Below the pieces are notes generated by a model. That model did not search any database and was not told the DNA's origin. It was given only the letters and a program-made list of their open reading frames with translations. A program made the position numbers and the translations under genes. DNA of 64,000 nt from Photobacterium kishitanii (GTDB lineage Bacteria > Pseudomonadota > Gammaproteobacteria > Enterobacterales > Vibrionaceae). The stretch lies in assembly GCF_003026355.1 (NCBI RefSeq), contig NZ_PYON01000019.1, positions 1-64,000 of the forward strand. The letters are read 5' to 3'. This document shows, one piece after another, positions 33,031 to 47,101 of this stretch; the first letter of the stretch is position 1, and each line of letters begins with the position of its first letter.

Positions 33031-33477
33031 ATGTCAACTATTACTCTGATCACCGGCAGTACCCTTGGTGGTGCCGAATATGTCGCCGATCATTTAGCTG
33101 AACTATTAACAGCCCAAGGCCATCAAGCTGATATTGTCAACCAACCGGCGTTGTCACAGCTAAACCAAGATACTATTTGGCTGATTATTTGTTCGACTCA
33201 TGGTGCTGGTGATTATCCAGATAATTTTATCGCCTTTGCCAATGCCCTCAAGCAACAACAACCAGCGCTTAAACAGCTCAAGTTCGCTGTGATTGGCCTT
33301 GGAGATAGCAATTACGACACTTTTTGTGCGGCAGGCAAAAATATTGAGGCTTTATTACTACAATTAGGTGCAACGGCAATCGCTGAGCGACTTGATATTG
33401 ATGTATCAATGACGCCAGTACCTGAAGAACCAGCAGAAATCTGGTTTGAAGAGTGGCAAACTTACCTTAACGGTTAA
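33031..33477 (+). CDS. mioC: FMN-binding protein MioC
   Basis: A flavodoxin-like protein of 148 residues, linked to electron transfer in biotin synthase assays. Its transcription across oriC can affect initiation. The FMN phosphate loop is at the N-terminus (LITGSTLGGAEYVADHLAE), followed by STHGAGDYPDNF and GLGDSNYDTFCAAG. I start at the ATG preceded by GAGGATAATT, which matches the family. An upstream in-frame ATG at 32998 and the start of the frame at 32953 lie in promoter-like DNA. Immediately left of oriC, as in E. coli and vibrios. Confidence 0.93.
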   Translation: MSTITLITGSTLGGAEYVADHLAELLTAQGHQADIVNQPALSQLNQDTIWLIICSTHGAGDYPDNFIAFANALKQQQPALKQLKFAVIGLGDSNYDTFCAAGKNIEALLLQLGATAIAERLDIDVSMTPVPEEPAEIWFEEWQTYLNG

Positions 33478-33526
33478 AAAACGGTCAATAGTTACTCAAT
33501 AAATAATCCTATTTAATGCTTTTCTC

Positions 33527-33808
33527 TGTGGATAACTATAGATCTAAACGGTGATCAACCCATAGTTATCCATTTAATAACTTATAGAGTCCCGACCCCC
33601 TGTGTATAAGTAGCTATTTTGATCCCAGCATACTATCAGGAAGATCCAAGCTACTCCACAGCAAATGATCTTCCTTAAATGCATGATCATAAGGATCATT
33701 TAGCGGTTATCCACACGATCAGTGGATCCTAATAGTAGATCTAACAGAAGATCTCTTTAAAAAGATCTTATATATATTTAAACAGAGTAAATCGTCGATC
33801 AAATGATC
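33527..33808. other. Chromosomal origin of replication oriC
   Basis: The mioC-mnmG gap has the E. coli-type layout. DnaA boxes are TGTGGATAA (33527-33535, reverse, R4-like), TTATCCATT (33566-33574), TGTGTATAA (33601-33609, reverse, R2-like) and a perfect TTATCCACA (33707-33715, R1-like). The right side is an A+T-rich unwinding element. I count at least 14 GATC sites between 33541 and 33808, as expected for Dam/SeqA control. The order and spacing parallel E. coli oriC, so this is very probably the functional origin. Confidence 0.95.
33735..33785. other. DNA unwinding element with AGATCT 13-mer-like repeats
   Basis: Three AGATCT-containing repeats in A+T-rich DNA (about 33737, 33749 and 33763) run into TTATATATATTTAAA. 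They correspond to the L, M and R 13-mers of E. coli oriC and lie on the mnmG side, next to the R1 box. Confidence 0.8.
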
Positions 33809-33903
33809 TTTATGAAAGATTCTCTCTTGCCAAGAAACAGGATAGAATGTCGTCCCTTTGCTCGAGTTAACTCACTGGCTATTTAAATACCTGAGGAAGT
33901 TTC

Positions 33904-35793
33904 ATGTTTTACCAGGAAAAATTTGATGTCATCGTTGTGGGTGGCGGTCATGCCGGTACAGAAGCGGCACTGGCAGCAGCCCGGATGGGACAAAAAACCT
34001 TACTGTTGACCCATAATATCGATACGTTGGGCCAAATGTCGTGCAACCCAGCTATCGGCGGGATCGGGAAAGGACACCTGGTTAAAGAAGTTGATGCCCT
34101 TGGTGGCTTGATGGCACGTGCCATCGACAAAGGCGGAATTCAGTTCCGTACTCTCAACTCTTCCAAAGGCCCAGCAGTACGGGCAACACGTGCACAAGCT
34201 GACCGTGCACTTTACAAAGCAGCAGTACGTAACGTATTAGAAAATCAGCCAAATTTAATGATTTTCCAACAAGCTGTGACAGATTTAATTGTTGAAAATA
34301 ATCGCGCAACAGGCGTGGTTACAGAAATGGGATTAAAATTCCACGCCAAGGCTGTGGTATTAACCGTAGGAACATTCCTTGGTGGTAAAATCCATATCGG
34401 TTTAGAAAATTACAGCGGTGGTCGTACTGGTGATCCAGCATCAAATGCATTGGCTGACCGTTTACGTGAACTACCGTTACGCGTGGATCGTTTAAAAACA
34501 GGTACTCCACCACGTATTGATGCCCGTAGTGTCGATTTTAGTGTGCTTGAAACCCAGCACGGTGATAACCCGACCCCAACGTTTTCGTTTATGGGTAAGA
34601 AATCGGATCACCCACGTCAAATTCCATGTTTTATCACTTACACCAATGAGCGTACCCATGAGGTTATTCGTAATAACCTCGATCGTAGCCCAATGTATGC
34701 AGGTGTGATTGAAGGTATTGGCCCGCGTTACTGCCCATCAATTGAAGATAAAGTAATGCGTTTTGCGGATAAAAATAGTCACCAAATTTTCATTGAGCCT
34801 GAAGGCTTAACAACCAATGAACTTTATCCGAACGGCATTTCTACCAGTCTTCCATTTGATGTTCAAATGCAAATTGTTCGTTCAATGAAAGGCTTTGAAA
34901 ACGCAACGATTATGCGTCCAGGTTATGCGATTGAGTATGATTTCTTTGATCCGCGAGACCTGAAGCAAACCTTTGAAAATAAATACATTGATGGTCTGTT
35001 CTTTGCGGGACAAATTAACGGTACTACCGGTTACGAAGAAGCGGCAGCTCAAGGCCTAATGGCTGGTATGAACGCTGCACTGCAAACGCAAGACAAAGAA
35101 GGTTGGAGTCCACGTCGTGATCAAGCCTATATGGGTGTATTGATTGATGACCTATCAACCATTGGTACCAAAGAACCTTACCGTATGTTTACTTCTCGTG
35201 CAGAATACCGTTTGTTGTTACGTGAAGATAATGCCGATTTACGTTTAACTCCAATGGGACGTGAATTGGGTTTAGTGGATGATGAGCGCTGGGCGCGTTT
35301 CAATCAAAAACTAGAAAATATGGAACAAGAACGCCAACGTTTGAAAGATATTTGGGTTAATCCAAATTCGGATCATATTGAAAGTTTGAATAAGATCCTT
35401 AAGTCACCGATCGTTCGTGAAGCCAATGGTGAAGATCTTCTTCGCCGTCCAGAAGTGAACTATGAGCAATTAACCAGTATTGAAACTTTTGCGCCGGCTC
35501 ATGAAGATATTGAAGCGCGTGAGCAAGTTGAAACGCAAATTAAGTATCAGGGTTATATTGATCGTCAACGTGATGAAGTAGAAAAATCATTACGTCATGA
35601 GACCACTAAATTACCGTTTGATCTTGATTACAGTTTGGTGAAAGGCTTATCGAATGAAGTGGTGATTAAGCTTAATGATGTTAAACCAGAATCTATTGGT
35701 ATGGCATCACGTATTTCAGGTATTACACCAGCGGCAATTTCATTGTTATTGGTATATTTGAAAAAACACGGTTTGCTTAAAAAAGGCGAATAA
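33904..35793 (+). CDS. mnmG: tRNA uridine-5-carboxymethylaminomethyl modification enzyme MnmG
   Basis: The FAD-dependent partner of MnmE in wobble uridine modification (formerly gidA). It is full length at 629 residues with the N-terminal FAD loop [19 protein letters not shown]. The family signatures [17 protein letters not shown] and [20 protein letters not shown] are present, with a helical C-terminal domain. It sits just right of oriC. Possible -10 TAGAAT at 33843-33848 has a weak -35. rsmG follows after 10 bp. Confidence 0.98.
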   Translation: MFYQEKFDVIVVGGGHAGTEAALAAARMGQKTLLLTHNIDTLGQMSCNPAIGGIGKGHLVKEVDALGGLMARAIDKGGIQFRTLNSSKGPAVRATRAQADRALYKAAVRNVLENQPNLMIFQQAVTDLIVENNRATGVVTEMGLKFHAKAVVLTVGTFLGGKIHIGLENYSGGRTGDPASNALADRLRELPLRVDRLKTGTPPRIDARSVDFSVLETQHGDNPTPTFSFMGKKSDHPRQIPCFITYTNERTHEVIRNNLDRSPMYAGVIEGIGPRYCPSIEDKVMRFADKNSHQIFIEPEGLTTNELYPNGISTSLPFDVQMQIVRSMKGFENATIMRPGYAIEYDFFDPRDLKQTFENKYIDGLFFAGQINGTTGYEEAAAQGLMAGMNAALQTQDKEGWSPRRDQAYMGVLIDDLSTIGTKEPYRMFTSRAEYRLLLREDNADLRLTPMGRELGLVDDERWARFNQKLENMEQERQRLKDIWVNPNSDHIESLNKILKSPIVREANGEDLLRRPEVNYEQLTSIETFAPAHEDIEAREQVETQIKYQGYIDRQRDEVEKSLRHETTKLPFDLDYSLVKGLSNEVVIKLNDVKPESIGMASRISGITPAAISLLLVYLKKHGLLKKGE

Positions 35794-35803
35794 GGGCTAG
35801 ATA

Positions 35804-36424
35804 ATGAAACAACGTTTAATACAACTTATCGCTCAAACTGAATTACAGGTCACAGAACAACAACTTGATCAATTGATTGGTTATGTGCAACTGCTGCACA
35901 AATGGAATAAAGCGTATAATCTGACTTCAGTACGTGATCCTAATGAAATGTTAGTTAAACACATTATGGATAGTATTGTGGTGAGCCAGTATCTAGATGG
36001 TGAACGTTATATTGATGTTGGTACTGGGCCTGGATTACCAGGGATCCCATTAGCCATTATGTGTCCGGATAAATCGTTTACTCTGCTTGATAGTTTAGGC
36101 AAGCGGATTCGATTTATTCGCCAAGTGATCCATGAGCTAAAAATTACCAATGTCACCGCAGTACAAAGTCGTGTTGAAGAATTTGATCCAGGTGAAGGTT
36201 TTGACGCGGTATTAAGCCGTGCTTTTGCCTCAATGTCAGACATGGTCAATTGGTGCCACCATTTGCCAAAACAAGGCGGTCAATTTTTCGCACTTAAAGG
36301 TCAGTACCATCAGGATGAAGCTTCAGAGCTCCCTGAATGGTGTACTGTCGTTGAGGTTAAATCTTTGCACGTTCCTGACCTCGAAGGCGAACGTCATTTA
36401 GTAGTCTTGACGGCCAAAGATTAA
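35804..36424 (+). CDS. rsmG: 16S rRNA (guanine-527-N7)-methyltransferase
   Basis: Methylates G527 of 16S rRNA; loss can give low-level streptomycin resistance in E. coli. At 206 residues it has the SAM-binding loop [17 protein letters not shown] and the rRNA-contact segment [14 protein letters not shown]. Transcribed with mnmG, followed by parA 16 bp later. Confidence 0.97.
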   Translation: MKQRLIQLIAQTELQVTEQQLDQLIGYVQLLHKWNKAYNLTSVRDPNEMLVKHIMDSIVVSQYLDGERYIDVGTGPGLPGIPLAIMCPDKSFTLLDSLGKRIRFIRQVIHELKITNVTAVQSRVEEFDPGEGFDAVLSRAFASMSDMVNWCHHLPKQGGQFFALKGQYHQDEASELPEWCTVVEVKSLHVPDLEGERHLVVLTAKD

Positions 36425-36440
36425 TTGTTGAGGTTTTTTT

Positions 36441-37235
36441 GTGGGAAGAATCATAGCTGTTGCAAATCAGAAAGGTGGTGTTGGTAAAACAACATCGTGT
36501 GTCAATCTGGCTGCTTCATTGGCTGCTACTCAGCGTAAAGTATTAGTGATCGATCTTGATCCTCAAGGCAACGCTACCATGGCCAGTGGGGTCGACAAAT
36601 ACCAAGTCGAAGCCACCGCTTATGATCTTTTGGTTGATGAAACTCCTTTTAATCAGGTTGTTATTAACGAAACCACGGGTGGCTATCATTTGATAGCCGC
36701 TAATGGTGATGTTACCGCTGCTGAAATTAAACTGATGGAAGTGTTTGCTCGCGAGACGCGGTTACGTAATGCGTTGGCTTCGGTGCGTGATAATTACGAT
36801 TATATTTTTATTGATTGTCCACCATCATTAAACTTGTTAACTATCAACGCAATGACTGCTGCAGACTCGGTATTAGTACCAATGCAATGTGAATACTTTG
36901 CTCTTGAAGGTTTAACAGCATTGATGGATACCATCAGTAAATTAACCGCAGTGGTTAATAGTGATCTTAAAATTGAAGGTTTGTTACGGACCATGTTTGA
37001 TCCGCGTAATCGACTTTCTAATGAAGTATCACAGCAACTTAAAAAGCATTTCGGTGATAAAGTATATCGTACTGTTATTCCACGAAATGTACGCCTTGCT
37101 GAAGCGCCAAGTCATGGTCGCCCAGCAATGTATTATGACAAATATTCCAGTGGTGCTAAGGCGTATTTAGCGCTAGCAGGTGAAATGATTCGCCGTGATG
37201 AATTAGCACTGCAAGCCACTCAGGTTGAAGCGTAA
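36441..37235 (+). CDS. parA: Chromosome partitioning ATPase ParA
   Basis: The ATPase of the chromosomal ParABS system that moves parS/ParB complexes apart after replication. The deviant Walker A motif KGGVGKTT (11-18) has the signature first lysine. Walker B is FIDCPPSL. It is 264 residues, the short form without an N-terminal DNA-binding domain, as expected for a chromosomal ParA. It begins with GTG preceded by GAGG. Paired with parB and with a parS at 14951. Confidence 0.96.
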   Translation: MGRIIAVANQKGGVGKTTSCVNLAASLAATQRKVLVIDLDPQGNATMASGVDKYQVEATAYDLLVDETPFNQVVINETTGGYHLIAANGDVTAAEIKLMEVFARETRLRNALASVRDNYDYIFIDCPPSLNLLTINAMTAADSVLVPMQCEYFALEGLTALMDTISKLTAVVNSDLKIEGLLRTMFDPRNRLSNEVSQQLKKHFGDKVYRTVIPRNVRLAEAPSHGRPAMYYDKYSSGAKAYLALAGEMIRRDELALQATQVEA

Positions 37236-37244
37236 AGGTTTTCC

Positions 37245-38144
37245 ATGAATTTCAATAAACGAGGCTTGGGCAAAGGCCTTGATGCCCTATTAGCCACCAG
37301 CAATGTTGCTCAAGCTAAGAAACAACAGAGTGATGAGCATGCTGCACAACAAGCTGCAATCGATGGTGAACTACGCCAAATTGCAGTTACAGCGCTTACT
37401 TCAGGTCAATATCAACCCCGTAAAGCAATGGCTGCTGATGCACTGACTGAGTTAGCGGACTCAATTCGTGCTCAAGGCATTATTCAGCCGATTGTTGTAC
37501 GTCGTCTTGATAATCAACGTTATGAAATTATTGCCGGTGAACGTCGTTGGCAAGCTGCCCGTCAAGCTGGGTTAGAGGTTGTGCCTTGTATCATTAAAAA
37601 TGTTGATGATCGTGCCACTGTTGCCATTGCACTGATTGAAAATATTCAACGCGAAGATCTTAATGCGATTGAAGAAGCACGTGCTTTAGAGCGTCTACAG
37701 CAAGAGTTTTCATTAACTCATCAGCAGGTTGCTGACGCTGTGGGTAAATCTCGTGCCGCGGTTTCTAACTTACTGCGATTAAATCAATTGTCTGATTCTG
37801 TCAAACAACTGGTTGAACAAAAACAGTTGGAAATGGGTCATGCAAGGGCTTTATTGGCCTTAGATGATCAGCAACAGTTAGCTACAGCACAAATCATCAT
37901 CAATAAGTTGTTAACTGTGCGCGAGGCTGAAAAGCTAGTCAAAACACTGTTAAATCCAACTGCGCCAGCAGCGAAGTCGGTACCGCAACCACAAACTGTT
38001 GCATTGCAATTAAGTTTGAGTGAGCGTTTTGGTACCAAAGTTGCCATTAATCAAAATAAAAATGGTAAAGGTAAAATTGTTATTAATTTCGACCAACAAG
38101 ATAAACTAGCGCAAATTCTTGCAATGTTAGGCCACGAACTGTGA
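37245..38144 (+). CDS. parB: Chromosome partitioning protein ParB
   Basis: The CTP-dependent clamp that loads at parS and spreads. The 299-residue protein begins with a ParA-stimulating N-terminus (KRGLGKGLDALLA). The ParB/Srx CTPase core follows, with the conserved IIAGERRWQAAR and a helix-turn-helix (LTHQQVADAVGKSRAAVSNLLRL split over about 164-186). A dimerisation domain is at the C-terminus. It is the last gene of the mnmG-rsmG-parA-parB group. Confidence 0.96.
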   Translation: MNFNKRGLGKGLDALLATSNVAQAKKQQSDEHAAQQAAIDGELRQIAVTALTSGQYQPRKAMAADALTELADSIRAQGIIQPIVVRRLDNQRYEIIAGERRWQAARQAGLEVVPCIIKNVDDRATVAIALIENIQREDLNAIEEARALERLQQEFSLTHQQVADAVGKSRAAVSNLLRLNQLSDSVKQLVEQKQLEMGHARALLALDDQQQLATAQIIINKLLTVREAEKLVKTLLNPTAPAAKSVPQPQTVALQLSLSERFGTKVAINQNKNGKGKIVINFDQQDKLAQILAMLGHEL

Positions 38145-38154
38145 TCTAGTCGCG

Positions 38155-38177
38155 GTAATTTTTGATTAGAAAATTAC
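38155..38177 (+). other. Hairpin after parB
   Basis: GTAATTTT / AAAATTAC with a seven-base loop, 11 bp after the parB stop. No T-run follows, so it is at best a weak terminator or an mRNA 3'-end stem. Confidence 0.45.
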
Positions 38178-38236
38178 TCGATGGTGATTAGGTTATTTTG
38201 TTGTAAAATATAAATGTTTTTTTTGCTGCAATAAGA

Positions 38237-38264
38237 TTGCATTCAATCTATTCAGCCGTATAAT
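38237..38264 (+). promoter_or_regulatory. Promoter of the atp operon
   Basis: -35 TTGCAT (38237-38242), 16-bp spacer, perfect -10 TATAAT (38259-38264), 57 bp before atpI. Confidence 0.7.
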
Positions 38265-38320
38265 TTTCGCTGTATTTCCCTGCACTCATGTGTCGTGGAA
38301 TGGACTCGAGGAACGAATAC

Positions 38321-38710
38321 ATGGTATCGGCGCTAGTGAAACCGGGACGCCAGTTGGCAAAACGGTTGCTGTTACTACAATCTGGCGTCGTAGTTGCTAC
38401 GGCATTAACGGCAGTCTTCGCTGTCAATGTTGACTGGGGAATCTCTGCACTTATCGGTGGTGGTATTTTTGTAATTGCCAATACCGTGTTTGCTATGTGT
38501 GCGTTTATGTATAGTGGTGCCAGGAAGGCACGATTAGTCATGGCGTCATTCTATGGCGGAGAAGTGCTAAAAATCCTCATAACAGTCATCCTTTTTGCCG
38601 CAGCTTACCTGTATAAAGGGGTGGAACTTGTTCCCCTCCAACTAACCTATTTGCTGGTTCTTGGTATTAATATTTTTGGACCGGTTTTATTCATTAACAA
38701 CAACAAATAG
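38321..38710 (+). CDS. atpI: ATP synthase subunit I
   Basis: A small membrane protein that helps assemble the c-ring. It is 129 residues with four hydrophobic helices and the usual basic N-terminus (KPGRQLAKRLLLLQ). I start at the ATG giving MVSALVKPGR, the usual AtpI N-terminus. The frame is open 11 codons upstream, including another ATG at 38300. GAGG lies before the chosen start. First gene of the atp operon. Confidence 0.88.
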   Translation: MVSALVKPGRQLAKRLLLLQSGVVVATALTAVFAVNVDWGISALIGGGIFVIANTVFAMCAFMYSGARKARLVMASFYGGEVLKILITVILFAAAYLYKGVELVPLQLTYLLVLGINIFGPVLFINNNK

Positions 38711-38715
38711 GATGA

Positions 38716-39846
<1,131 letters not shown>

Positions 39847-39859
39847 TAAACCGCTGTGA

Positions 39860-39882
39860 TCAGCCTTTCTCAAGAAGGCTGA
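39860..39882 (+). other. Hairpin between atpE and atpF
   Basis: TCAGCCTT / AAGGCTGA with a seven-base loop in the 82-bp atpE-atpF gap. It may protect atpE mRNA or limit read-through, fitting the high copy number of subunit c. Confidence 0.65.
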
Positions 39883-39928
39883 CTCCAGAGTAAATGGACC
39901 CTAGCAACCCTTTTTAAGGAGATGCGTT

Positions 39929-40399
39929 GTGAATATGAATGCAACTTTGCTGGGTCAGGCTATCGCTTTCTTCTTATTTGTCGTGTTCTGCATGAAATAT
40001 GTATGGCCGCCAATTATGGAAGCGATTGAAGAACGTCAGAAAAAAATTGCTGACGGTTTGGCAGCAGCAGATCGCGCTGCCAAAGACCTGGACCTTGCAC
40101 AAGCTAATGCTTCTGATCAATTGAAAGAAGCGAAACGCGCCGCGAGTGAGCTGATTGAACAGGCAAATAAGCGTAAAGCTCAAATTGTCGATGACGCTAA
40201 AATTGAAGCCCAAGCTGAGCGTGAGAAAATTCTTGCTCAAGGTATGGCTGAAATTGAAGCTGAACGTAATCGTGCTCGTGATGAGTTAAGAAAACAAGTT
40301 GCAACTCTAGCTGTGATTGGCGCTGAGAAGATCATTGGTCGCTCCATCGATGTGGAAGCGCAAAATGATATTCTTAACAAACTCACTGCAGAACTGTAA
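39929..40399 (+). CDS. atpF: ATP synthase subunit b
   Basis: The peripheral-stalk subunit: one N-terminal helix ([18 protein letters not shown]) and a long charged coiled coil to residue 156. It starts at GTG, giving [10 protein letters not shown], which aligns with the E. coli start, and AAGGAG lies before it. atpH follows after 16 bp. Confidence 0.96.
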   Translation: MNMNATLLGQAIAFFLFVVFCMKYVWPPIMEAIEERQKKIADGLAAADRAAKDLDLAQANASDQLKEAKRAASELIEQANKRKAQIVDDAKIEAQAEREKILAQGMAEIEAERNRARDELRKQVATLAVIGAEKIIGRSIDVEAQNDILNKLTAEL

Positions 40400-40415
40400 T
40401 TAAAGGGGCAAGCAC

Positions 40416-40949
40416 ATGTCGGATATGACTACTATCGCACGCCCCTACGCTAAAGCAGCATTTGACTTTGCGGTCGAGAAAGGCGAACTAGCACAGTGGG
40501 CAGAAATGCTAACTTTTGCTGGCGCTGTGGCAAACAATGACACTATGCAAGATATTCTTGATAGTGGCTATGCCGCTGACAAGCTTGCTGAAATTTTTGT
40601 TTCAGTATGCGGTGAGCAACTCGACGAATTCGGTCATAACCTAATTAAAGTTATGGCTGTTAATGGACGCCTCAATGCGCTACCTGATGTCTGTGGTGAA
40701 TTCATGCTGATGAAACATGAGCATGAAAAAACCATCGAAGCCATGGTGATATCTGCCATCGCTCTTGATGAAAACCAGTTAGATGCGATCAGCGCCAAAC
40801 TTGAGCAGCGTTTAGCACGTAAAGTGATGTTGACCTGCAGTGTAGACGAGACCCTGATTGCTGGGGTCGTAATTAGAGCTGGAGACCTTGTTATCGATAA
40901 CTCTGTACGGGGAAAATTGAACCGTCTGAGCGATACTTTGCTGTCTTGA
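40416..40949 (+). CDS. atpH: ATP synthase subunit delta
   Basis: Joins the F1 head to the peripheral stalk. 177 residues with the N-terminal helical domain ([18 protein letters not shown]) and the conserved C-terminal [20 protein letters not shown]. It ends 16 bp before atpA. Confidence 0.96.
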   Translation: MSDMTTIARPYAKAAFDFAVEKGELAQWAEMLTFAGAVANNDTMQDILDSGYAADKLAEIFVSVCGEQLDEFGHNLIKVMAVNGRLNALPDVCGEFMLMKHEHEKTIEAMVISAIALDENQLDAISAKLEQRLARKVMLTCSVDETLIAGVVIRAGDLVIDNSVRGKLNRLSDTLLS

Positions 40950-40965
40950 TTTGGGGAATTGGAGC

Positions 40966-42507
40966 ATGCAACTTAATTCCACGGAAATTAGCGCACTGAT
41001 CAAACAACGTATTGAAAATTTCAACGTTGTAAGTGAAGCGCGTAACGAAGGTACTATCGTTTCTGTAAGCGATGGTATTATTCGAATCCATGGCCTTGCT
41101 GACGTAATGCAAGGTGAAATGATTGAACTACCAGGCGGACTGTTCGCCTTAGCACTTAACCTTGAGCGTGACTCTGTAGGTGCGGTAGTTATGGGCCCTT
41201 ATGCTTCACTACAAGAAGGCATGAAGGTAATCGGTACTGGTCGTATTCTTGAAGTACCGGTTGGTCCTGCACTACTTGGGCGTGTTGTTAACACCCTAGG
41301 TCAGCCTATTGATGGTAAAGGTTCAATTGAAACAGAGACATTCTCTCCTGTTGAAGTAATTGCACCAGGTGTAATCGATCGTAAATCTGTTGATCAGCCA
41401 GTTCAAACTGGTTACAAAGCAGTTGATGCGATGATCCCTATCGGTCGTGGTCAGCGTGAGTTGATTATCGGTGACCGCCAAACGGGTAAAACCGCGATGG
41501 CTATCGATGCCATCATTAATCAGAAAAATTCTGGTATCTACTCTGTGTATGTGGCTATTGGCCAGAAAGCTTCAACGATTGCGAACGTAGTTCGTAAACT
41601 TGAAGAGCACGGCGCATTGGAAAATACTATTGTTGTGGTTGCATCAGCTTCAGAAGCTGCTGCGTTACAATACCTTGCACCCTACTCAGGTTGTGCAATG
41701 GGTGAGTATTTCCGTGACCGTGGCGAAGATGCACTGATCGTATACGATGACTTGTCTAAACAAGCTGTTGCTTATCGTCAAATCTCACTATTGCTAAAAC
41801 GTCCACCAGGTCGTGAAGCATTCCCTGGTGATGTTTTCTACCTTCACTCTCGTCTTCTTGAGCGTGCATCACGTGTTAGTGAGCACTACGTTGAGAAATT
41901 TACGAACGGTGAAGTGACAGGTAAAACCGGTTCTTTGACTGCGCTACCTATCATTGAAACTCAAGCTGGTGACGTATCGGCATTCGTACCGACTAACGTT
42001 ATCTCTATCACCGATGGTCAGATCTTCCTACAAACAGAACTGTTCAATGCTGGTATTCGTCCAGCGGTTGATCCAGGTATTTCTGTATCGCGTGTAGGTG
42101 GTGCTGCCCAAACTAAAGTTATCAAGAAGCTTTCAGGTGGTATCCGTACTGCCCTAGCACAGTACCGTGAACTAGCTGCGTTTGCTCAGTTCTCGTCAGA
42201 CCTTGATGATGCAACTAAAAAGCAGCTTGATCACGGTCAGAAAGTGACTGAGTTGATGAAGCAAAAGCAATACTCGCCAATGTCTGTATTTGAGCAAGCT
42301 ATTGTTATTTTTGCTGCCGAAAAAGGCTACTTGAGCGATGTTGAACTTGCTAAGTTAGCTGATTTCGAAGCTGCGTTGCTTTCATTTGCCAAAGGTCAAT
42401 TTGCTGAGTTAGTAGCTCAAATTGATGAAACGGGTGCTTACAACGATGATATCGAAGCGCAGTTTGCGAAACTGCTGCAAGATTTCAAAGCGACCCAAAC
42501 TTGGTAA
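40966..42507 (+). CDS. atpA: ATP synthase subunit alpha
   Basis: The non-catalytic nucleotide-binding subunit of F1. The 513-residue protein begins [16 protein letters not shown]. It has Walker A GDRQTGKT (169-176) and the signature [14 protein letters not shown] use the ATG preceded by GGAG; the frame is open five codons earlier without conservation. Followed by a hairpin before atpG. Confidence 0.97.
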   Translation: MQLNSTEISALIKQRIENFNVVSEARNEGTIVSVSDGIIRIHGLADVMQGEMIELPGGLFALALNLERDSVGAVVMGPYASLQEGMKVIGTGRILEVPVGPALLGRVVNTLGQPIDGKGSIETETFSPVEVIAPGVIDRKSVDQPVQTGYKAVDAMIPIGRGQRELIIGDRQTGKTAMAIDAIINQKNSGIYSVYVAIGQKASTIANVVRKLEEHGALENTIVVVASASEAAALQYLAPYSGCAMGEYFRDRGEDALIVYDDLSKQAVAYRQISLLLKRPPGREAFPGDVFYLHSRLLERASRVSEHYVEKFTNGEVTGKTGSLTALPIIETQAGDVSAFVPTNVISITDGQIFLQTELFNAGIRPAVDPGISVSRVGGAAQTKVIKKLSGGIRTALAQYRELAAFAQFSSDLDDATKKQLDHGQKVTELMKQKQYSPMSVFEQAIVIFAAEKGYLSDVELAKLADFEAALLSFAKGQFAELVAQIDETGAYNDDIEAQFAKLLQDFKATQTW

Positions 42508-42513
42508 TTGGTT

Positions 42514-42534
42514 GGTGATCGCTTAGCGATCACC
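42514..42534 (+). other. Hairpin between atpA and atpG
   Basis: GGTGATCGC / GCGATCACC, a perfect 9-bp stem with a three-base loop, ending 18 bp before the atpG start and just upstream of its ribosome site CGGAG. It may tune atpG translation or mRNA stability. Confidence 0.65.
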
Positions 42535-42552
42535 TTCTAACGGAGAGTGACG

Positions 42553-44858
<2,306 letters not shown>

Positions 44859-44875
44859 GCTAATTAGGAGGCAAT

Positions 44876-45298
44876 ATGGCAGCGATAACCTTTCATCTGG
44901 ATGTAGTTAGTGCTGAGAAACGTTTGTTTTCTGGCCGCGCTGAAAGTATTCAGGTAACAGGTAGCGAAGGTGAACTGGGTATTCATGCCGGTCACACGCC
45001 GTTGTTGAGTGCGATTACTCCGGGTATGGTACGTATTATCAAGCAAGGTGGCGAAGAAGATGTTATTTACATTTCTGGCGGCATGCTTGAAGTACAGCCT
45101 GGTATCGTAACCGTACTTGCTGACACCGCTATTCGTGGTATTGATTTAGATACTGCGAAAGCTGAAGAAGCAAAGCGCCAAGCTGAAGAAAGAATTCATA
45201 ATCAGCATGGCGATATCGATTTTGCCCAAGCAGCCAGTGATCTAGCAAAAGCAATTGCTCAGCTACGCGTTATTGAATTGACCAAACGTCTACGTTAA
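44876..45298 (+). CDS. atpC: ATP synthase subunit epsilon
   Basis: The regulatory and rotor subunit of F1. 140 residues: an N-terminal beta-sandwich ([38 protein letters not shown]) and two C-terminal helices that can inhibit ATPase activity. Excellent ribosome site AGGAGG. It ends the operon before a strong terminator. Confidence 0.97.
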   Translation: MAAITFHLDVVSAEKRLFSGRAESIQVTGSEGELGIHAGHTPLLSAITPGMVRIIKQGGEEDVIYISGGMLEVQPGIVTVLADTAIRGIDLDTAKAEEAKRQAEERIHNQHGDIDFAQAASDLAKAIAQLRVIELTKRLR

Positions 45299-45320
45299 TC
45301 ATATTTAATGACTGCATTAT

Positions 45321-45349
45321 AAAAAGCGACCTTAGGGTCGCTTTTTTTA
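45321..45349 (+). terminator. Terminator of the atp operon
   Basis: Stem AAAAAGCGACC / GGTCGCTTTTT with loop TTAG followed by more Ts. Its GC core is the same as in the yidC terminator. Confidence 0.92.
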
Positions 45350-45544
45350 TATGATTAATAACAATAACATATGTTAGATAGTCTAATGGTTGCTTTTTGA
45401 TTATGTATAAATAAAACTTGTTTATACGGAGTTTTTTACTTGGTTATTTTTTAGTTAAAATACACAGTTCACCTTAAACCTATGTGCATCTACAGGTACA
45501 ATAGGGATATACAAACCATATATGCGTTCAGAGGAATATTCATC

Positions 45545-46903
45545 ATGAGCTTTAGTGCTGTGATTCTTGCCGCGGGAAAAGGCACCCGTATGTACTCTAA
45601 CTTACCCAAGGTACTTCATACTCTTGCTGGTAAGCCAATGGTTAAACATGTAATTGATACTTGTAATGATATCGGCTCAAGTAGCATCAACCTTGTTTAT
45701 GGTCATGGTGGCGATACCATGCAGCAAGTATTAGCCAAAGAAAATGTTAATTGGGTACTACAGGCGGAACAACTTGGTACTGGACATGCGGTTAACCAAG
45801 CAGTGCCGAATCTTGCCGATGATGAGAAAGCATTAATTTTGTACGGTGATGTGCCGTTAATCAGTGCGCAAACGTTAGAGAACTTACTTGATGCACAACC
45901 TGATGGCGGGATTGCATTACTGACCGTGGTACTTGATGATCCAACGGGCTACGGTCGTATTGTGCGCCGTAATGGTCCAGTCGTTGCGATTGTTGAGCAA
46001 AAAGATGCCACGGAAGAGCAAAAGCTAATTAAAGAAATCAATACCGGGGTGATGGTTGCTAACGGTGGTGATCTTAAACGTTGGTTATCTTCACTTAAAA
46101 ATGAGAATGCTCAGGGTGAATATTACCTGACAGATATTATTGAAATTGCTCATAACGAAGGCCGTGCTGTTGAAGCTGTTCACCCTGCGTTAGCAATTGA
46201 AGTTGAAGGGGTAAATAACCGCGTTCAACTTGCGCGTCTTGAGCGTGCGTTCCAAAGTATGCAAGCTGAGCGTTTATTAGAGCAAGGCGTAATGTTACGT
46301 GATCCTGCTCGATTTGATTTACGTGGTTCACTACAGTGTGGTACCGATGTTGAAATCGATGTGAATGTTATCATTGAAGGCAGTGTTAGTATTGGTGATA
46401 ACGTTATTATCGGTGCCGGTTGTGTACTGAAAAACTGTGAGATTGATGATAATAGTATTATCAGTCCTTACAGTGTTATCGAAGGGGCTACCGTTGGTGA
46501 AGCCTGTACTGTTGGCCCATTTGCCCGTTTACGTCCAGGTGCTGAATTGATGGCACAAGCGCATGTGGGTAATTTCGTTGAAATGAAGCAAGCACGTTTA
46601 GGTTTAGGCTCTAAAGCCGGACATCTTAGTTATTTAGGTGATGCAGACATTGGTGCTAATGTAAATATTGGCGCGGGTACCATTACTTGTAACTACGATG
46701 GTGCTAATAAGTTTAAAACTGAAATTGGCGATAATGTGTTTGTTGGCTCTGATACGCAGTTAATTGCGCCTGTTAAAGTGGCTGCTGGTGCAACGATTGG
46801 CGCAGGTTCAACCATTAACCGTAATATCGGTGAAGATGAGCTAGTGATCACTCGTACGCCTGCACGTACGATCAAAGGTTGGAAACGCCCAACTAAAAAA
46901 TAG
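45545..46903 (+). CDS. glmU: Bifunctional UDP-GlcNAc pyrophosphorylase / glucosamine-1-phosphate acetyltransferase
   Basis: Makes UDP-N-acetylglucosamine for peptidoglycan and LPS. The N-terminal uridylyltransferase domain has [19 protein letters not shown]. From about residue 250 the left-handed beta-helix of hexapeptide repeats carries the acetyltransferase. The 452-residue form starts at the ATG after GAGGA and matches the family; the frame is open 21 codons upstream into non-coding DNA. The 246-bp gap after atpC holds the atp terminator and A+T-rich DNA (about 45360-45470) likely to contain the promoter, but I cannot place it firmly. Confidence 0.96.
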   Translation: MSFSAVILAAGKGTRMYSNLPKVLHTLAGKPMVKHVIDTCNDIGSSSINLVYGHGGDTMQQVLAKENVNWVLQAEQLGTGHAVNQAVPNLADDEKALILYGDVPLISAQTLENLLDAQPDGGIALLTVVLDDPTGYGRIVRRNGPVVAIVEQKDATEEQKLIKEINTGVMVANGGDLKRWLSSLKNENAQGEYYLTDIIEIAHNEGRAVEAVHPALAIEVEGVNNRVQLARLERAFQSMQAERLLEQGVMLRDPARFDLRGSLQCGTDVEIDVNVIIEGSVSIGDNVIIGAGCVLKNCEIDDNSIISPYSVIEGATVGEACTVGPFARLRPGAELMAQAHVGNFVEMKQARLGLGSKAGHLSYLGDADIGANVNIGAGTITCNYDGANKFKTEIGDNVFVGSDTQLIAPVKVAAGATIGAGSTINRNIGEDELVITRTPARTIKGWKRPTKK

Positions 46904-46952
46904 TCTTATTCTATAACTGAAAAAATGTCAGTTTAAAGACCTTAATATTGTT

Positions 46953-46979
46953 AAGCAGAGCGTAAGCTCTGCTTTTTTT
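46953..46979 (+). terminator. Terminator after glmU
   Basis: Stem AAGCAGAGC / GCTCTGCTT with loop GTAA and a long T-run. Confidence 0.9.
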
Positions 46980-47071
46980 ATGGCTAATTTTTAGTCATAG
47001 TCGTGAGTTTTAGCTGCGATTAGATTATCCCCATACTGGATTATTTTGTGATGAAAATTATTGTAATGGTA

Positions 47072-47101
47072 TTGCAGAATCCTTTTTACTAACGCTATAC
47101 T
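47072..47101 (+). promoter_or_regulatory. Promoter of the deoR-type regulator and glmS
   Basis: -35 TTGCAG (47072-47077), 18-bp spacer, -10 TATACT (47096-47101), about 30 bp before the regulator's ATG. Confidence 0.55.
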
